Shown here in pieces: positions 16,647-26,300 of a DNA stretch of 37,318 bases (positions are counted from its first letter, which is position 1; each line of letters starts with the position of its first letter). Under the pieces are notes generated by a model, which saw nothing but the letters and a program-made list of their open reading frames with translations, was not told the DNA's origin and searched no databases. The position numbers were made by a program, and so were the translations under genes. Source of the stretch: Candidatus Peregrinibacteria bacterium CG10_big_fil_rev_8_21_14_0_10_36_19 (lineage in GTDB: Bacteria; Patescibacteriota; Gracilibacteria; UBA1369; LOWO2-01-FULL-3); the NCBI GenBank assembly GCA_002772535.1, contig PFDP01000013.1, positions 1 through 37,318 of the forward strand, written 5' to 3'.

Positions 16647-17549
16647 ATGAAATATAATTGGTCGATTTTTGGTCATGAAAATCAGTTGTTACAAATTGAG
16701 TCAGATTTTGAGTCTGGTAATTTAGCCCATGCTTATCTATTGGCTGGACCAGATAAAGTTGGCAAATTTACTGTCGCTAAAAAAATGGCTGGGATTTTGC
16801 AATGTGAAAATAATTTTTGCCACAACTGTCACGCTTGTTTGCAAATAGCTAAAGGCACACATATAGACACAATAGAGTTATTTGATGATGGTGAAAGTAT
16901 TAAAATTGAGGATGTAAGAAAACTTATAGAAAGGCTAAACATGACAAGACAGGCAAACTACAAAGTACTACTAATACAAGGTATAGAAAGAATGACAACA
17001 GAGGCTTCCAATAGTTTTTTAAAAATTCTTGAAGAGCCTCCCGAAAATACAATTTTTATACTAACAACTAATAACTCTAGAGATCTTTTACCTACAATTG
17101 TTTCAAGAGTTAGAGTTGTTAAATTTAATCATTTATCACTTTCTTGTTTAGAAAAAATATTACTAGAAAACTATCCTAATTTTAATAAAGAAACTGTTGA
17201 AAAAATTGGACTGTTTGCTATGGGTAAATCTGGCGTGGCTATTGATTTAATAGAAAACAGCGAAGTTTTATCTGAGTATATTAATATATACAATCAGGCT
17301 TTAGGTTTTTTAGAACATCGTAGCGTTTATGATAAATTTAATTATGTAGAGGAGCTTTTAGCTTCTGAAAAACAGCTGGCTGTTTTTTTAAACATGTTAA
17401 CCAATATTTTAAGAAGCAAAATGTTAAACGGTGAAAACACCGAAAGAAACATAAATAACCTTTTAAAAATTGATGAAGTTGGTATTCTCCTAAAGAAGAA
17501 TGTTAATTCTCGGCTTGTACTTGAAAATCTAATGCTCAATTTATGTTAA
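16647..17549 (+). CDS. holB: DNA polymerase III delta' subunit
   Basis: Clamp-loader subunit that helps open and load the beta clamp (DnaN, also in this window). The 300 residues have the AAA+ fold. The Walker A region reads AGPDKVGKFT (33-42), changed at the Ser/Thr position after GK as is common in non-hydrolysing delta'. A four-Cys zinc module (Cys53, 58, 61, 64) follows. SNSFLKILEEPP and the sensor region IVSRVRVV are typical; the usual SRC is SRV here. It lies between the murF-like gene and the TPR gene, overlapping the latter by seven bases. A gamma/tau paralogue is less likely because it should keep SRC and an intact Walker A. Confidence 0.9.
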   Translation: MKYNWSIFGHENQLLQIESDFESGNLAHAYLLAGPDKVGKFTVAKKMAGILQCENNFCHNCHACLQIAKGTHIDTIELFDDGESIKIEDVRKLIERLNMTRQANYKVLLIQGIERMTTEASNSFLKILEEPPENTIFILTTNNSRDLLPTIVSRVRVVKFNHLSLSCLEKILLENYPNFNKETVEKIGLFAMGKSGVAIDLIENSEVLSEYINIYNQALGFLEHRSVYDKFNYVEELLASEKQLAVFLNMLTNILRSKMLNGENTERNINNLLKIDEVGILLKKNVNSRLVLENLMLNLC

Positions 17550-18283
17550 CTTATCTAACAATATTACTTAGCCTTATTATCTTTTTTACTGTCTTTTTTC
17601 GTAGGTTGAATATTCTAAAAAAAGGTGGTGAAGAAAAGAAGGCCCCCCCTGTACAAGAAGATTTTGAAGAAGTTATACAAGAAAAAAAAGTAAGCAAGAA
17701 AGATCAGCAAATGATCAACTCTTTGTGTGAAAAGGCTGAACAAAAATTAAAGGTTGGAAATGAAGATGAAGCTCTAAAACTTCTAATTCAAGCCTTGGCT
17801 TTAGACGAGTTAAACAAAGAAGCCCAACATAAACTCGCTATGCTTTACATGCAAAAACAAATGTATAGCTCGGCAGCAGCATTGTTTAGAAGGTTGGCTG
17901 AGATTACAGATGAAGCTGTTCACTATAGCCACCTTGGTTTAGCATATTTTCATCAGCAAGATTTAGAGAACGCTAGAGAGGCCTACCAAAAAGCGGTTGA
18001 TCTGGACCCAAGCAGGCCACAAAGGTTTGTTAGTTTGGCGCAGGTTTATAGAGCTTTAAGCCAACTTGAGGAGGCAGATATGGTTATGAGGAGGGCTATA
18101 AAAATAGATGAAGAAAATGTAGATTTTCTTATTTTATTGGCAGACATACAAAAAGATATGGGTAATAAAAAGGAAACTATAGAAATACTTGAGAAAGTTC
18201 TCTTAATTGAAAAGGGAAACCTTGATGCTCTATCTCTTTTAAAAGAGGCTAGAAAAATGGAGGATGTTGATAATCAAGTTTGA
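17543..18283 (+). CDS. Membrane-anchored TPR protein
   Basis: A 246-residue protein with one N-terminal membrane segment (about residues 3-20), a basic and acidic charged linker, then tandem tetratricopeptide repeats from about 55 to 240. Clear repeat units include AEQKLKVGNEDEALKLLIQA, HYSHLGLAYFHQQDLENARE and VSLAQVYRALSQLEEAD, with the small-residue spacing of TPRs. Such proteins scaffold complexes at the inner membrane; the partner is unknown. The order N-terminal anchor then repeats suggests the repeats face the cytoplasm. The ATG overlaps the holB stop (ATGTTAA). The gene end overlaps the convergent VanW gene by ten bases. Confidence 0.85.
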   Translation: MLTYLTILLSLIIFFTVFFRRLNILKKGGEEKKAPPVQEDFEEVIQEKKVSKKDQQMINSLCEKAEQKLKVGNEDEALKLLIQALALDELNKEAQHKLAMLYMQKQMYSSAAALFRRLAEITDEAVHYSHLGLAYFHQQDLENAREAYQKAVDLDPSRPQRFVSLAQVYRALSQLEEADMVMRRAIKIDEENVDFLILLADIQKDMGNKKETIEILEKVLLIEKGNLDALSLLKEARKMEDVDNQV

Positions 18284-20043
18284 TCTTCTCCCACTAAAAC
18301 CTTAGCTGGAACCGCTTTGTATTTCGTGCTAATTGTTTCTTTTGTTACAACTCCTTGTGAATCTGTTACATATCTATACCAAAGGGCATTAAACCCATTA
18401 TGAGCCTTTTCTGCTTGCTTTGTTTTTCCTGGCGCTAGGTCTGTGGTTTTAACATAAATTGTTTCCCCTGGTTTTGTGTTGTTAGAAATATATGGCCCTT
18501 CCATCTCAACACTTCTACCATCTTTGGTTCCATAAATAACAAAATACAACTCATAGTCGTTTTCAATATAGGTTTGCATTAAAATACTACCCGGTGTGTT
18601 GTTTGTTATTTTTAAATCTGCGCCACCCAAATAAATCGTTGCGTCTAAACCATGTCCCATTATTTGAGAGTAGTAAGAAACAGCATAAGAGTGTTGATTT
18701 CTTTCCGATATTTGAAGCCCCGAAAGAAGCGCCGCTCTATATAAAGTTGTTGATACTTGGCAAATTCCACCACCATACTCAGGAATAGTACCCTCTGGTT
18801 TTATTACTAATTCCTTTTTGTATCCTGTGGTGTTGTCAACTCTTCCTAGGTTTTGATTAAAAGAAAAAGTTTCACCAGCTGCAATTATTTTTCCATTAAA
18901 TCTTTCTGCTCCAACTTTTATATTATGCACCCTGTTGGCCGGAGACCCATAATAAGATGTGTGTCCAATATTTAACCTTTCGTTGATACCAAGTGCTTTT
19001 AAATCATCAGAAATTGATATTTTAGGCGGTGTTCTTTCTATCGGTATTGGTATCTTTGTTATATTTTCTTTTATTGATTTTTTTATTAATTTTTTAAAAA
19101 CATCTCTCTGTATTTTTAAACCATCATTACCTTTTCCTTTTATAACAACTTTTCCATCCTCGTTTTTATAAATATCTACATTGTCTGGGTCAACATCTAG
19201 CCACTTAGAAATATTTTCATCAATAAATCTATCAATACCAGCATCTTGTATTTCTATGTCTATTTTATTTCCATTCTCTACAAATTTTACCCAATCTTGT
19301 TCGTTTACAAGGCTAACTTTAAAATTTTCATTATAAACAGGGTCAATTAGTTCATAAATTTTAGTTAAATTTGAGCTAAAATTTGTTTTATCGGCCAATA
19401 AACTCTCATAGGTTATTTTTGCTTTACCTTGCGCTGCTTCTATTAATAAACCCTTAGGTGTTATGCTTTTACCAATTTCTATTAAATCTAGTTTTAATTT
19501 TTCACTATTTATAACCAACCCGTCTTTGTCTGGAGCTGTGTGTAGTTTTTTACCTTCAAAATAATAACTAGCGTTTTTAGGTTCAAAATCACTTTTTTTA
19601 AAATTATCTTCTAATGTTTGGTTTAACTTTTCTTCGTCTATTTTAACAATAGGTGAAATAGAGACTTTTTTGTCTGGGAAAAAGAATTTTATAGGGTTTT
19701 CGTTTCTTGAGTTGTGTTTGTTTATTAAACTTGTTGTTTCCAGAGTTAAAATATCAACCCCAAGATCTTTTATTAATATATCTTTCTCAACATCGTTAAG
19801 TTTTACTTTTATTTTTTTCTCTAAGAGTTGATTTTCTAAAGATGCCAACTTTCTGTTTATTTGTTTTGTTGTTTTATATGAAAAATCTACATTAACTATT
19901 TTAGTTTCTGCCGGTGCGCGATTATGAATAAAAAGTATTAATATAAAATAAACAAAAGCAAAAAAAACACCCAAACCTAAACTTATCGTTACTATTTTTA
20001 TTGATTTTTTAAACCCCTCAAATGTTTTTTTAATCCTCTTCAT
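18274..20043 (-). CDS. VanW-family cell-envelope protein
   Basis: A 589-residue protein anchored by one membrane helix (residues about 17-40) with the rest outside. The middle (about 50-330) is two-domain, beta-rich and Lys/Asp-rich and resembles the putative peptidoglycan-binding region often found before VanW. The VanW domain covers about 365-500, with ERFNGKIIAAGETFSFNQ, the conserved EYGGGICQVSTTLYRAALL and ERNQHSYAVSYY. After that comes a beta-rich tail. VanW proteins occur in vancomycin-resistance clusters of some strains, but this class is widespread in Gram-positives and CPR, its activity is unknown, and nothing else here suggests resistance. It is the last gene of the rny operon and overlaps the preceding gene by 14 bases. 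Confidence 0.9.
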   Translation of the reverse strand: MKRIKKTFEGFKKSIKIVTISLGLGVFFAFVYFILILFIHNRAPAETKIVNVDFSYKTTKQINRKLASLENQLLEKKIKVKLNDVEKDILIKDLGVDILTLETTSLINKHNSRNENPIKFFFPDKKVSISPIVKIDEEKLNQTLEDNFKKSDFEPKNASYYFEGKKLHTAPDKDGLVINSEKLKLDLIEIGKSITPKGLLIEAAQGKAKITYESLLADKTNFSSNLTKIYELIDPVYNENFKVSLVNEQDWVKFVENGNKIDIEIQDAGIDRFIDENISKWLDVDPDNVDIYKNEDGKVVIKGKGNDGLKIQRDVFKKLIKKSIKENITKIPIPIERTPPKISISDDLKALGINERLNIGHTSYYGSPANRVHNIKVGAERFNGKIIAAGETFSFNQNLGRVDNTTGYKKELVIKPEGTIPEYGGGICQVSTTLYRAALLSGLQISERNQHSYAVSYYSQIMGHGLDATIYLGGADLKITNNTPGSILMQTYIENDYELYFVIYGTKDGRSVEMEGPYISNNTKPGETIYVKTTDLAPGKTKQAEKAHNGFNALWYRYVTDSQGVVTKETISTKYKAVPAKVLVGEDQT

Positions 20044-20266
20044 GTGGGACTTTTTTCATTTTTCTTCTATCCATAATTCCTTTTATTTTATGAAATAGAG
20101 ATAATGATGATTGTTTTGCGGTTTTAGCAACTTCTTTTAAATCTTCTCTTGTTTCTTTACCTTCCTTTGGAGCAATTGATGCACCAATTACAGAACCTAT
20201 AGCTCCGCCTATAACAGCCCCCATAACCAACTTGTCTAATATTCTTTTTTTCTTATCTTTGCTCAT
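20030..20266 (-). CDS. YtxH-like glycine-zipper membrane protein
   Basis: A 78-residue protein. After a basic start, residues 12-31 form a glycine-zipper membrane segment (LVMGAVIGGAIGSVIGASIA) followed by APKEGKETREDLKE, the typical YtxH-type junction of Pro-Lys-x-Gly-x-x-x-R, then a charged helix to the end. YtxH-like proteins are small stress-related or envelope-associated proteins of unclear function. It lies three bases after rny and overlaps the VanW gene by 14 bases, so it is co-expressed with both. Confidence 0.8.
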   Translation of the reverse strand: MSKDKKKRILDKLVMGAVIGGAIGSVIGASIAPKEGKETREDLKEVAKTAKQSSLSLFHKIKGIMDRRKMKKVPHEED

Positions 20267-20269
20267 TTT

Positions 20270-21808
20270 TTATATTTTAGCTTTTGCAAGTTCGGTGTGT
20301 TCCACCCTTCTTATTAAGTTTACTTTTATTTTACCAGGATAAACAACATCTTCTTCAATTTTTTTAGCAATATCACTAGCGAAAGCGCTCATTACATCAT
20401 CTTTTATTTCATTTGATCTTACATAAACCCTAACCTCTCTTCCTGCAGACATTGCAAAATATTTATTAATTCCTGAAAAACTAGAAACCACACCGTTTAA
20501 AGCTTCAAGCCTTTCTGAATAACTATATATAGATTCCGCTCTAGCCCCTGGCCTTGAGGCGGAAACAGCGTCTGCAGCTTTAATTAAGAAGGCCTCTGCT
20601 GTTTGTTGTGGTTCTGAATCGTGATGAACCCATGCCGCATGAACCTCTTCCCAAGAAAAACCATGTTTCTCCATAATCTCCTTTGTTAAAAAGTCGTGGG
20701 CGTCTTGAACCTCTGGGTCTTGATCTATAGCTTTTCCTATATCATGAAGGAAGCCTGCAACCTTTGCTGTTTCAATATTAAGACCAATTTCACTAGCAAG
20801 CATCATAGCAACCCAAGAAACCTCCATAGAGTGTTTCATAATATTTTGACCATAACTAGTTCTATATTTAAGCCTTCCAATAACCCTTAATAAATCTTTA
20901 TCTTGCCAATCAAACCCCATAATATTAACCGCCTTTTTACCAATCTCATATAACTCTTCATCAACCTCTTTTCTAGATTTCTCTATATATCTATCTATTA
21001 AAGAAGGTGTTATTTCTCCTTTTTCGTGCACCAATTTTTCAAGAGTTCTTTGACCAATCCTTCTACTTACTAAATTAAAAGCTGAAACACTAACCGTATT
21101 TGGAAGATCATTAAAAACAACAGCTATATCTAAAGATGTTTCAAGGTGAATAATATTTTTTGCGCCCTCGCCAACTATTTTACCTTTAATATTATCTTTA
21201 GGAATTCTTACATGAACCGCTCTAGTTTCAACAGAGGTTGCCGAAGAAAGCCTTTGTAAACTATTAACTATAATCTTCTTAGCCTCTGATACAGCCTCCT
21301 CCTTCATTTCCTCTTCTATATACTTAGCCCTATCTATATAACTTTCTTCTAAATCTCTTTTAAAATCTGTAATTATTTTATCAAAAACATTTTCTTTATT
21401 TTGCCCGGTTTTTTGAGATAGTTTTTCAATAATATCCTTATCTGATCTTTTTAATTTATCCTGAATGCTTTGAAAAGACTCTTCTTCTGAAGCTAAAACT
21501 AATTTTAAATCATTTATTTTAACTTCTTTTTTATTTACACCGTCTTCTTTAAAAGATACAGATTCTTTTTTCTTTTCAATTCTTTCTGATCTTCTTTTAA
21601 ACTCATCCTCAATATTTTTACTATAATGATCAACCCTCTTTTTAGACTCCTCCAGGAGTGTTTTTGCCTCTTCCACACTACTATTTACGAGTTCTTCAGC
21701 TTCTTTACTCTTTTTTTGCACATCTATAAAGTTTCCGCCTTTAAATAAAAATACAGTGAGCAAAAGTCCTCCTGAGGTTGTGAACAATAGTATTAAAATT
21801 TCAGTCAT
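20270..21808 (-). CDS. rny: Ribonuclease Y
   Basis: Membrane-anchored endoribonuclease that starts decay of many mRNAs in bacteria lacking RNase E. Domains in order: N-terminal membrane segment (4-23), long charged coiled coil (30-190), KH RNA-binding domain (about 198-265, GxxG region GKIVGEGAKNI), HD domain (about 322-420) with His326 and the metal pair His355-Asp356 in FLHDIGKA, then a C-terminal domain ending in IRRVEHTELAKAKI, which is characteristic of the family. The 512-residue length is normal. The KH loop differs from the common GREGRNI by two residues. It leads a three-gene minus-strand operon and diverges from dnaN. Confidence 0.96.
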   Translation of the reverse strand: MTEILILLFTTSGGLLLTVFLFKGGNFIDVQKKSKEAEELVNSSVEEAKTLLEESKKRVDHYSKNIEDEFKRRSERIEKKKESVSFKEDGVNKKEVKINDLKLVLASEEESFQSIQDKLKRSDKDIIEKLSQKTGQNKENVFDKIITDFKRDLEESYIDRAKYIEEEMKEEAVSEAKKIIVNSLQRLSSATSVETRAVHVRIPKDNIKGKIVGEGAKNIIHLETSLDIAVVFNDLPNTVSVSAFNLVSRRIGQRTLEKLVHEKGEITPSLIDRYIEKSRKEVDEELYEIGKKAVNIMGFDWQDKDLLRVIGRLKYRTSYGQNIMKHSMEVSWVAMMLASEIGLNIETAKVAGFLHDIGKAIDQDPEVQDAHDFLTKEIMEKHGFSWEEVHAAWVHHDSEPQQTAEAFLIKAADAVSASRPGARAESIYSYSERLEALNGVVSSFSGINKYFAMSAGREVRVYVRSNEIKDDVMSAFASDIAKKIEEDVVYPGKIKVNLIRRVEHTELAKAKI

Positions 21809-21831
21809 ATTTCGTTTTTTTTAGTAACAAA

Positions 21832-21860
21832 ATGCTACTGTATTTCCCCTTAACTGGCAA
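21832..21860 (-). promoter_or_regulatory. Possible promoter of the rny operon
   Basis: On the minus strand TTGCCA (21860-21855), 17 bases, TAGCAT (21837-21832). The -35 is good but the -10 matches four of six. The leader would be about 17 bases. Confidence 0.4.
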
Positions 21861-21975
21861 GTTTTTACAGAGGTTTTGCACATTTTGTACTCATTCAAAA
21901 TTAGAATTAGTTTTATATATTACTTAAAAGTTTATTTTTTGTTTTAAATAAGCCTAATATTATTTCTTAATATTT

Positions 21976-22006
21976 TTCGTAAAAGTAAACCCCTTACTAT
22001 TACGAA
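21976..22006. repeat. Inverted repeat with 13-base arms
   Basis: Arms TTCGTAAAAGTAA (21976-21988) and TTACTATTACGAA (21994-22006) match at 12 of 13 positions around a five-base ACCCC loop. No T run follows on either side, so it does not look like a terminator. It may be a protein-binding site or structured DNA. Confidence 0.65.
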
Positions 22007-22165
22007 GTAATATAAATATTAAAATATAACTTATTAGTGATTAATCATTGTTCAATTTTGTTCATAAAGATTTATTAAAAATCATTTAGGGATATATATT
22101 TTTTTGATTAAGCAATTTTGATTTAATAAAGTAAAGCTGACTTTCTTAATATTAGATATTTAGCA

Positions 22166-22193
22166 TTGTTTTGTTTCTTGAAGTTCTTATAAT
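22166..22193 (+). promoter_or_regulatory. Promoter of dnaN-mfd, probably leaderless
   Basis: Perfect -10 TATAAT (22188-22193) with a weak -35 TTGTTT (22166-22171) at 16 bases. The -10 box ends nine bases before the dnaN ATG, leaving a leader of only a few bases. Confidence 0.5.
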
Positions 22194-22202
22194 AGCGTTA
22201 CT

Positions 22203-23309
22203 ATGAAGCTATTTTGTTCACAAAAAGATTTAGATAACGCACTTAATATTGTTAATAAGGCTATAAGCCCTAACAATACTTTGCCGGTTTTGAATAATAT
22301 TTTAATTAAAGCTGAGGGGAAGCGTTTATATTTTTCATCTACAAATTTAGAGATTGCTATTAGTTGTTCTATTGAGGCTGATGTTAGGAATGAAGGTTCA
22401 ATCACAGTACCAGCCAAATTGATTACTAATTATATTTCTTTAGTAACAGATGAGAAGGTGGAGATTAGCGTTGTTGAGGGGGGTAATCTTTCTATTAATT
22501 CTTCAACTTCACATACAAAAGTTAAATGTATTAGTGCTGATGAGTTCCCATTAATCCCAAAAATTGAGAAGGATCAGGAGTTTATTGTTAAGACTGAAGA
22601 TTTACATAAAGCGATAGATGAAACTGTATTTGCCGCATCAGTAAACACATCTAGACCGGTTTTATCTGGTGTTTTTATAACATCTAAACCAGATGGTTTG
22701 AAATTAGTTGCTACTGATAGTTATAGATTAGCAGAAAGAGGGCTTTCTCTTGTAAAAGCATCTAGTACTGAAGTTTCTTGTATAGTGCCGGCAAGAACGA
22801 TGATTGAGGTTAGTAAGATTATTACTAAACTTAATGAAAAAGAGGTTATGGTTAATATTTCTAAGAATCAAATTCTGTTTAGTGCTGGTGATGTAGAGGT
22901 TATTTCTAGATTGATTGATGGTAAATTTCCGGATTATGAGAAAATTATACCAAAAGAACATAAAACTAAGTTTGAAGTTTCTGTAGAGGATTTATCTTTG
23001 GTTTTAAAAAGAGTTAGTCTTTTTGCTAGAGAGAATAATAATAGTGTTAAATTAGATGTTTCTTCTGATGGTAAACTTGAGGTTTCTTCTGATGAAACTA
23101 AGGTTGGTGAGGAAAAAGCAGAGGTTTTAATAAAAATAGATGGCGAAAATAATAAAATTTCGCTAAACTCCCAATATCTTCTAGACGTTTTAAACTATGT
23201 TGATGATGAAAAGATAACTTTTTCTATAAATGATAAAGTTTCACCAGCATTGATAAAACCGCTCAAACGAGAAGATTATTCGTATATTATTATGCCGTTA
23301 AAGGTTTAA
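22203..23309 (+). CDS. dnaN: DNA polymerase III beta subunit (sliding clamp)
   Basis: Ring-shaped processivity clamp of the replicative polymerase. The 368 residues fit the three-domain family. Recognisable blocks are KLFCSQKDLDNALNIVNKAI and NTLPVLNNILIKA at the start, CISADEFPLIP and SRPVLSGVFI in the second domain with the conserved LVATDSYRLA, IDGKFPDYEKIIP in the third, and the C-terminal YIIMPLKV, the usual MPMR-type end. mfd follows after four bases, so the two are co-transcribed. dnaN is normally beside dnaA, which is absent here. Confidence 0.96.
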   Translation: MKLFCSQKDLDNALNIVNKAISPNNTLPVLNNILIKAEGKRLYFSSTNLEIAISCSIEADVRNEGSITVPAKLITNYISLVTDEKVEISVVEGGNLSINSSTSHTKVKCISADEFPLIPKIEKDQEFIVKTEDLHKAIDETVFAASVNTSRPVLSGVFITSKPDGLKLVATDSYRLAERGLSLVKASSTEVSCIVPARTMIEVSKIITKLNEKEVMVNISKNQILFSAGDVEVISRLIDGKFPDYEKIIPKEHKTKFEVSVEDLSLVLKRVSLFARENNNSVKLDVSSDGKLEVSSDETKVGEEKAEVLIKIDGENNKISLNSQYLLDVLNYVDDEKITFSINDKVSPALIKPLKREDYSYIIMPLKV

Positions 23310-23313
23310 TTTA

Positions 23314-26300
23314 ATGAGAGATATCGTTTCTTTCTTCCCTAAGGAAGAGCTTAAAGAGGCTACCGATCTTTTTGGTAGGTCTAAAAACATAAGTTACTCA
23401 GGATCTGGTAATGCATCTTCTAAATCGATGCTTGTTTCTGATATTTTTAGAAATTATAAAGATGTTGGTAGAACCCTTTGGGTTGTTAGTGATTCAAATG
23501 AACCTCCTGTTATTCGTAAATCTATGGAGATGTGGGGTGATAGAAATGTGTATGTTTTTAAAAGCAAGAATGATAGTGAAAGGCTTTCTTATTCCAGTTT
23601 TAATGAATTTAAAAGAGCTAAGGCAATTGATTTAGTAGAGTTTGTTTCGAATATTTATCAAGATAGGAGTGGTGTTTTTATTGTTGATTTTGAGTCTTTG
23701 TTAGAGGATTTTCCAGATGTTGATGATTTGTTTAAAAATAAATTCAGTGTTGTTAAAGGTGAGAAATTTGATGTTGTTAAGTTTATAGAAAAATTAGTTT
23801 CAACGGGGTATGAGGTTACTAATTTTGGAGAGGTTAATAAAGGTGAGTATTTTAGAATTGGAGATAGTTTAATTGTTCATCCTGTTAATAGTTCAAAAGT
23901 TATAAGAATTGAGGTTAATTTTGATGAAATTGAAGGTGTTTTTGAGGTTGATGATGTTGATTATTCAAAAAAGATAAAGGAGCTTAAGTTTATTGATATT
24001 GTTTCTATTAATTATGCTAGAGAGCTTAATGATATTTTAGATATTTTTGGAGAAAACGATTTAGTTATAGATGATGAGGTTGATGTTATAGATGAACACT
24101 ATGATCTTTGGAATAAATTAATGGAAAAAGCCTCCAATACAACAAAAACTGTTTCTTTTACTACTTTTAATGATGATGTTTCTCAACACTATCACTTACA
24201 CTTTTTATCTGTTTTGAAGTATAGAAACGGTTATGATTTAGCGAACGATTTTAGAGATAAAATAAGTGCTGGTTGGAATATACTTTTTTTTACAAAGAAT
24301 GTTTCTGATATGAGGGGGCTTTTAACAGATCAGTCTATTCCTTTTATGGTTGGTATTACTGATGAGAATTTTTCTAAAAGCTCAGTTTTTTTAATTGAGG
24401 TTGATAAAGACGACAGTTTACCAATTTCTTTTCAAGCTCCTAAACAGAAAATTTTATTAATTACAGATTTTGATATTAGTCAAGTTAGAGATGAGAAAAG
24501 AAAAGTTACTCAGAAAAATGTTTTTGATGACTTTTTAACAAGTTTAAAGTTTGGTGATTATGTTGTGCATGCTGATCATGGAATTGCTAAGTTTTTAGGC
24601 CTTGATCAAAAAACTGTTGATAATGTTACAAAAGAATATTTGAAACTTGGTTATGCTGAAAATGATAAACTTTTTGTGCCAATAGATCAGGCTGATAAGG
24701 TTAATAAATATATTGGTTCTGAGGATTTGATGCCTAAACTAACAAGGCTTGGAAGCGCTGAGTGGAACACCCTTACTAGTCGTGTTAAAAAAGAGACTCA
24801 GAAAATTGCTAAAGAACTTCTTAAGCTTTATGCAGAGAGGAAAACAGCCACAGGTCGTAAGTTTATAAAAGATAGTCCCGATCAGAAGAAATTTGAAGAA
24901 ACTTTTATTTATGAAGAAACGCCTGGTCAAATTAAAGCTATTGAGGATGTAAAAGCTGATATGGAATCACCTTATCCTATGGACAGGCTTGTTTGTGGAG
25001 ATGTTGGTTTTGGGAAAACTGAGGTTGCAATGAGAGCGGCTTTTAAAGCTGTGAAAAGTGGTGCTCAAGTTGCTGTAATTTCACCTATTACTATTTTGGC
25101 CGATCAACATTATAAATCTTTTAAAAAGAGGATGGATGAGTTTCATGTAAGGGTTGAAATGTTAAGTAGGTTTAGAAGCGCTAAAGAACAAACCGAAATT
25201 GTTAAAAAACTTAAGAAAGGTGAAATAGATATTATTGTTGGAACACACAGGCTTTTACAACCAGATATTGAATTTAAAGATTTAGGACTTGTGATTGTAG
25301 ATGAAGAACAAAGATTTGGTGTTAAACAAAAAGAGAAGCTTAAAGAGATGAAAAAAGATGTGGATATTTTAACTTTAACAGCCACTCCGATTCCAAGAAC
25401 TTTGAACATTTGTTTGAACAAGCTTAGGGATATAACAACAATTACAACACCACCATACGGAAGGCTTCCAATTATTACTGAGGTGAGAAAATATTCTCCA
25501 AGTTTGGTTAGAGAGGCGATAATGAAAGAATTGGATAGAGGTGGGCAGGTTTATTTCTTACACAATAGAGTGCAAACAATTGATAGTTTTGCAGAGAAAA
25601 TTCAAGCGCTTGTTCCTGAGGCAAAGGTTGGTGTAGCGCATGGTCAACTTGGTAGTGGTGATTTAGAAGAAAGAATTTTGGCTTTTACAGAAGGTAGGTA
25701 TAACGTTTTGGTGAGCTCTACAATTATTGAAAATGGAATTGATTTAGCAAATGCAAACACCTTGATTGTTAATAACGCTGAGAAGTTTGGGTTATCACAA
25801 TTGTATCAATTAAGAGGGCGTGTGGGGCGTGGTAAGGCACAGGCTTACGCTTACTTCTTGTATCATGGACAAAGACTTAAGTTGGATGCCAAGAAGCGTC
25901 TAAGGGCAATTGTGGAAGCGAGTGAGCTTGGTAGTGGTTTCCAAATTGCTATGAAGGATTTAGAGATTCGTGGTGCTGGAGATATTTTGGGTGCTAATCA
26001 ACATGGTGTGATCAATGTGGTTGGTGTTTCTCACTTTATGAGGATGCTTAATAAGGCTGTTGAAGATTTGAAGGCTGGTAGAATAATGGAAGGTACTGAT
26101 GAAATTGAGGATGTTTCTGTGGAGCTTCCGGTGCCTTCATATATTCCTGATAGTTATATTGCGGATTCTCGTGAAAAAATTGGTGCTTATCAAAAACTTT
26201 CTTCTGCTTCTGATGTTGAATATTTGAATGAAGTTAAAGAGGAAATGATTGAAGATTTTGGAAAAATGCCTATTCAGGTAAGTAATTTGTTTAAGATTAT

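Larger units (their letters stand above)
21809..22202. other. AT-rich intergenic region between rny and dnaN, possible origin or control region
   Basis: 394 bases without a gene, the longest such gap here and very AT-rich. It holds the divergent promoters of rny and dnaN, a long hairpin (21976-22006), a perfect 10-base palindrome TGATTAATCA (22038-22047), two TTGTTCA words ten bases apart (22048-22054, 22058-22064), and one word fitting the DnaA-box consensus TTWTNCACA (TTTTGCACA, 21874-21882). A single DnaA-type box is not enough to call an origin. dnaA is not in the window. No RNA gene was recognised in it. Confidence 0.45.

Noticed and set aside
18274-20043. Reading the VanW protein as a vancomycin-resistance determinant
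   Set aside because: No van ligase, dehydrogenase, dipeptidase or two-component genes are near; VanW-domain proteins are widespread and of unknown function.
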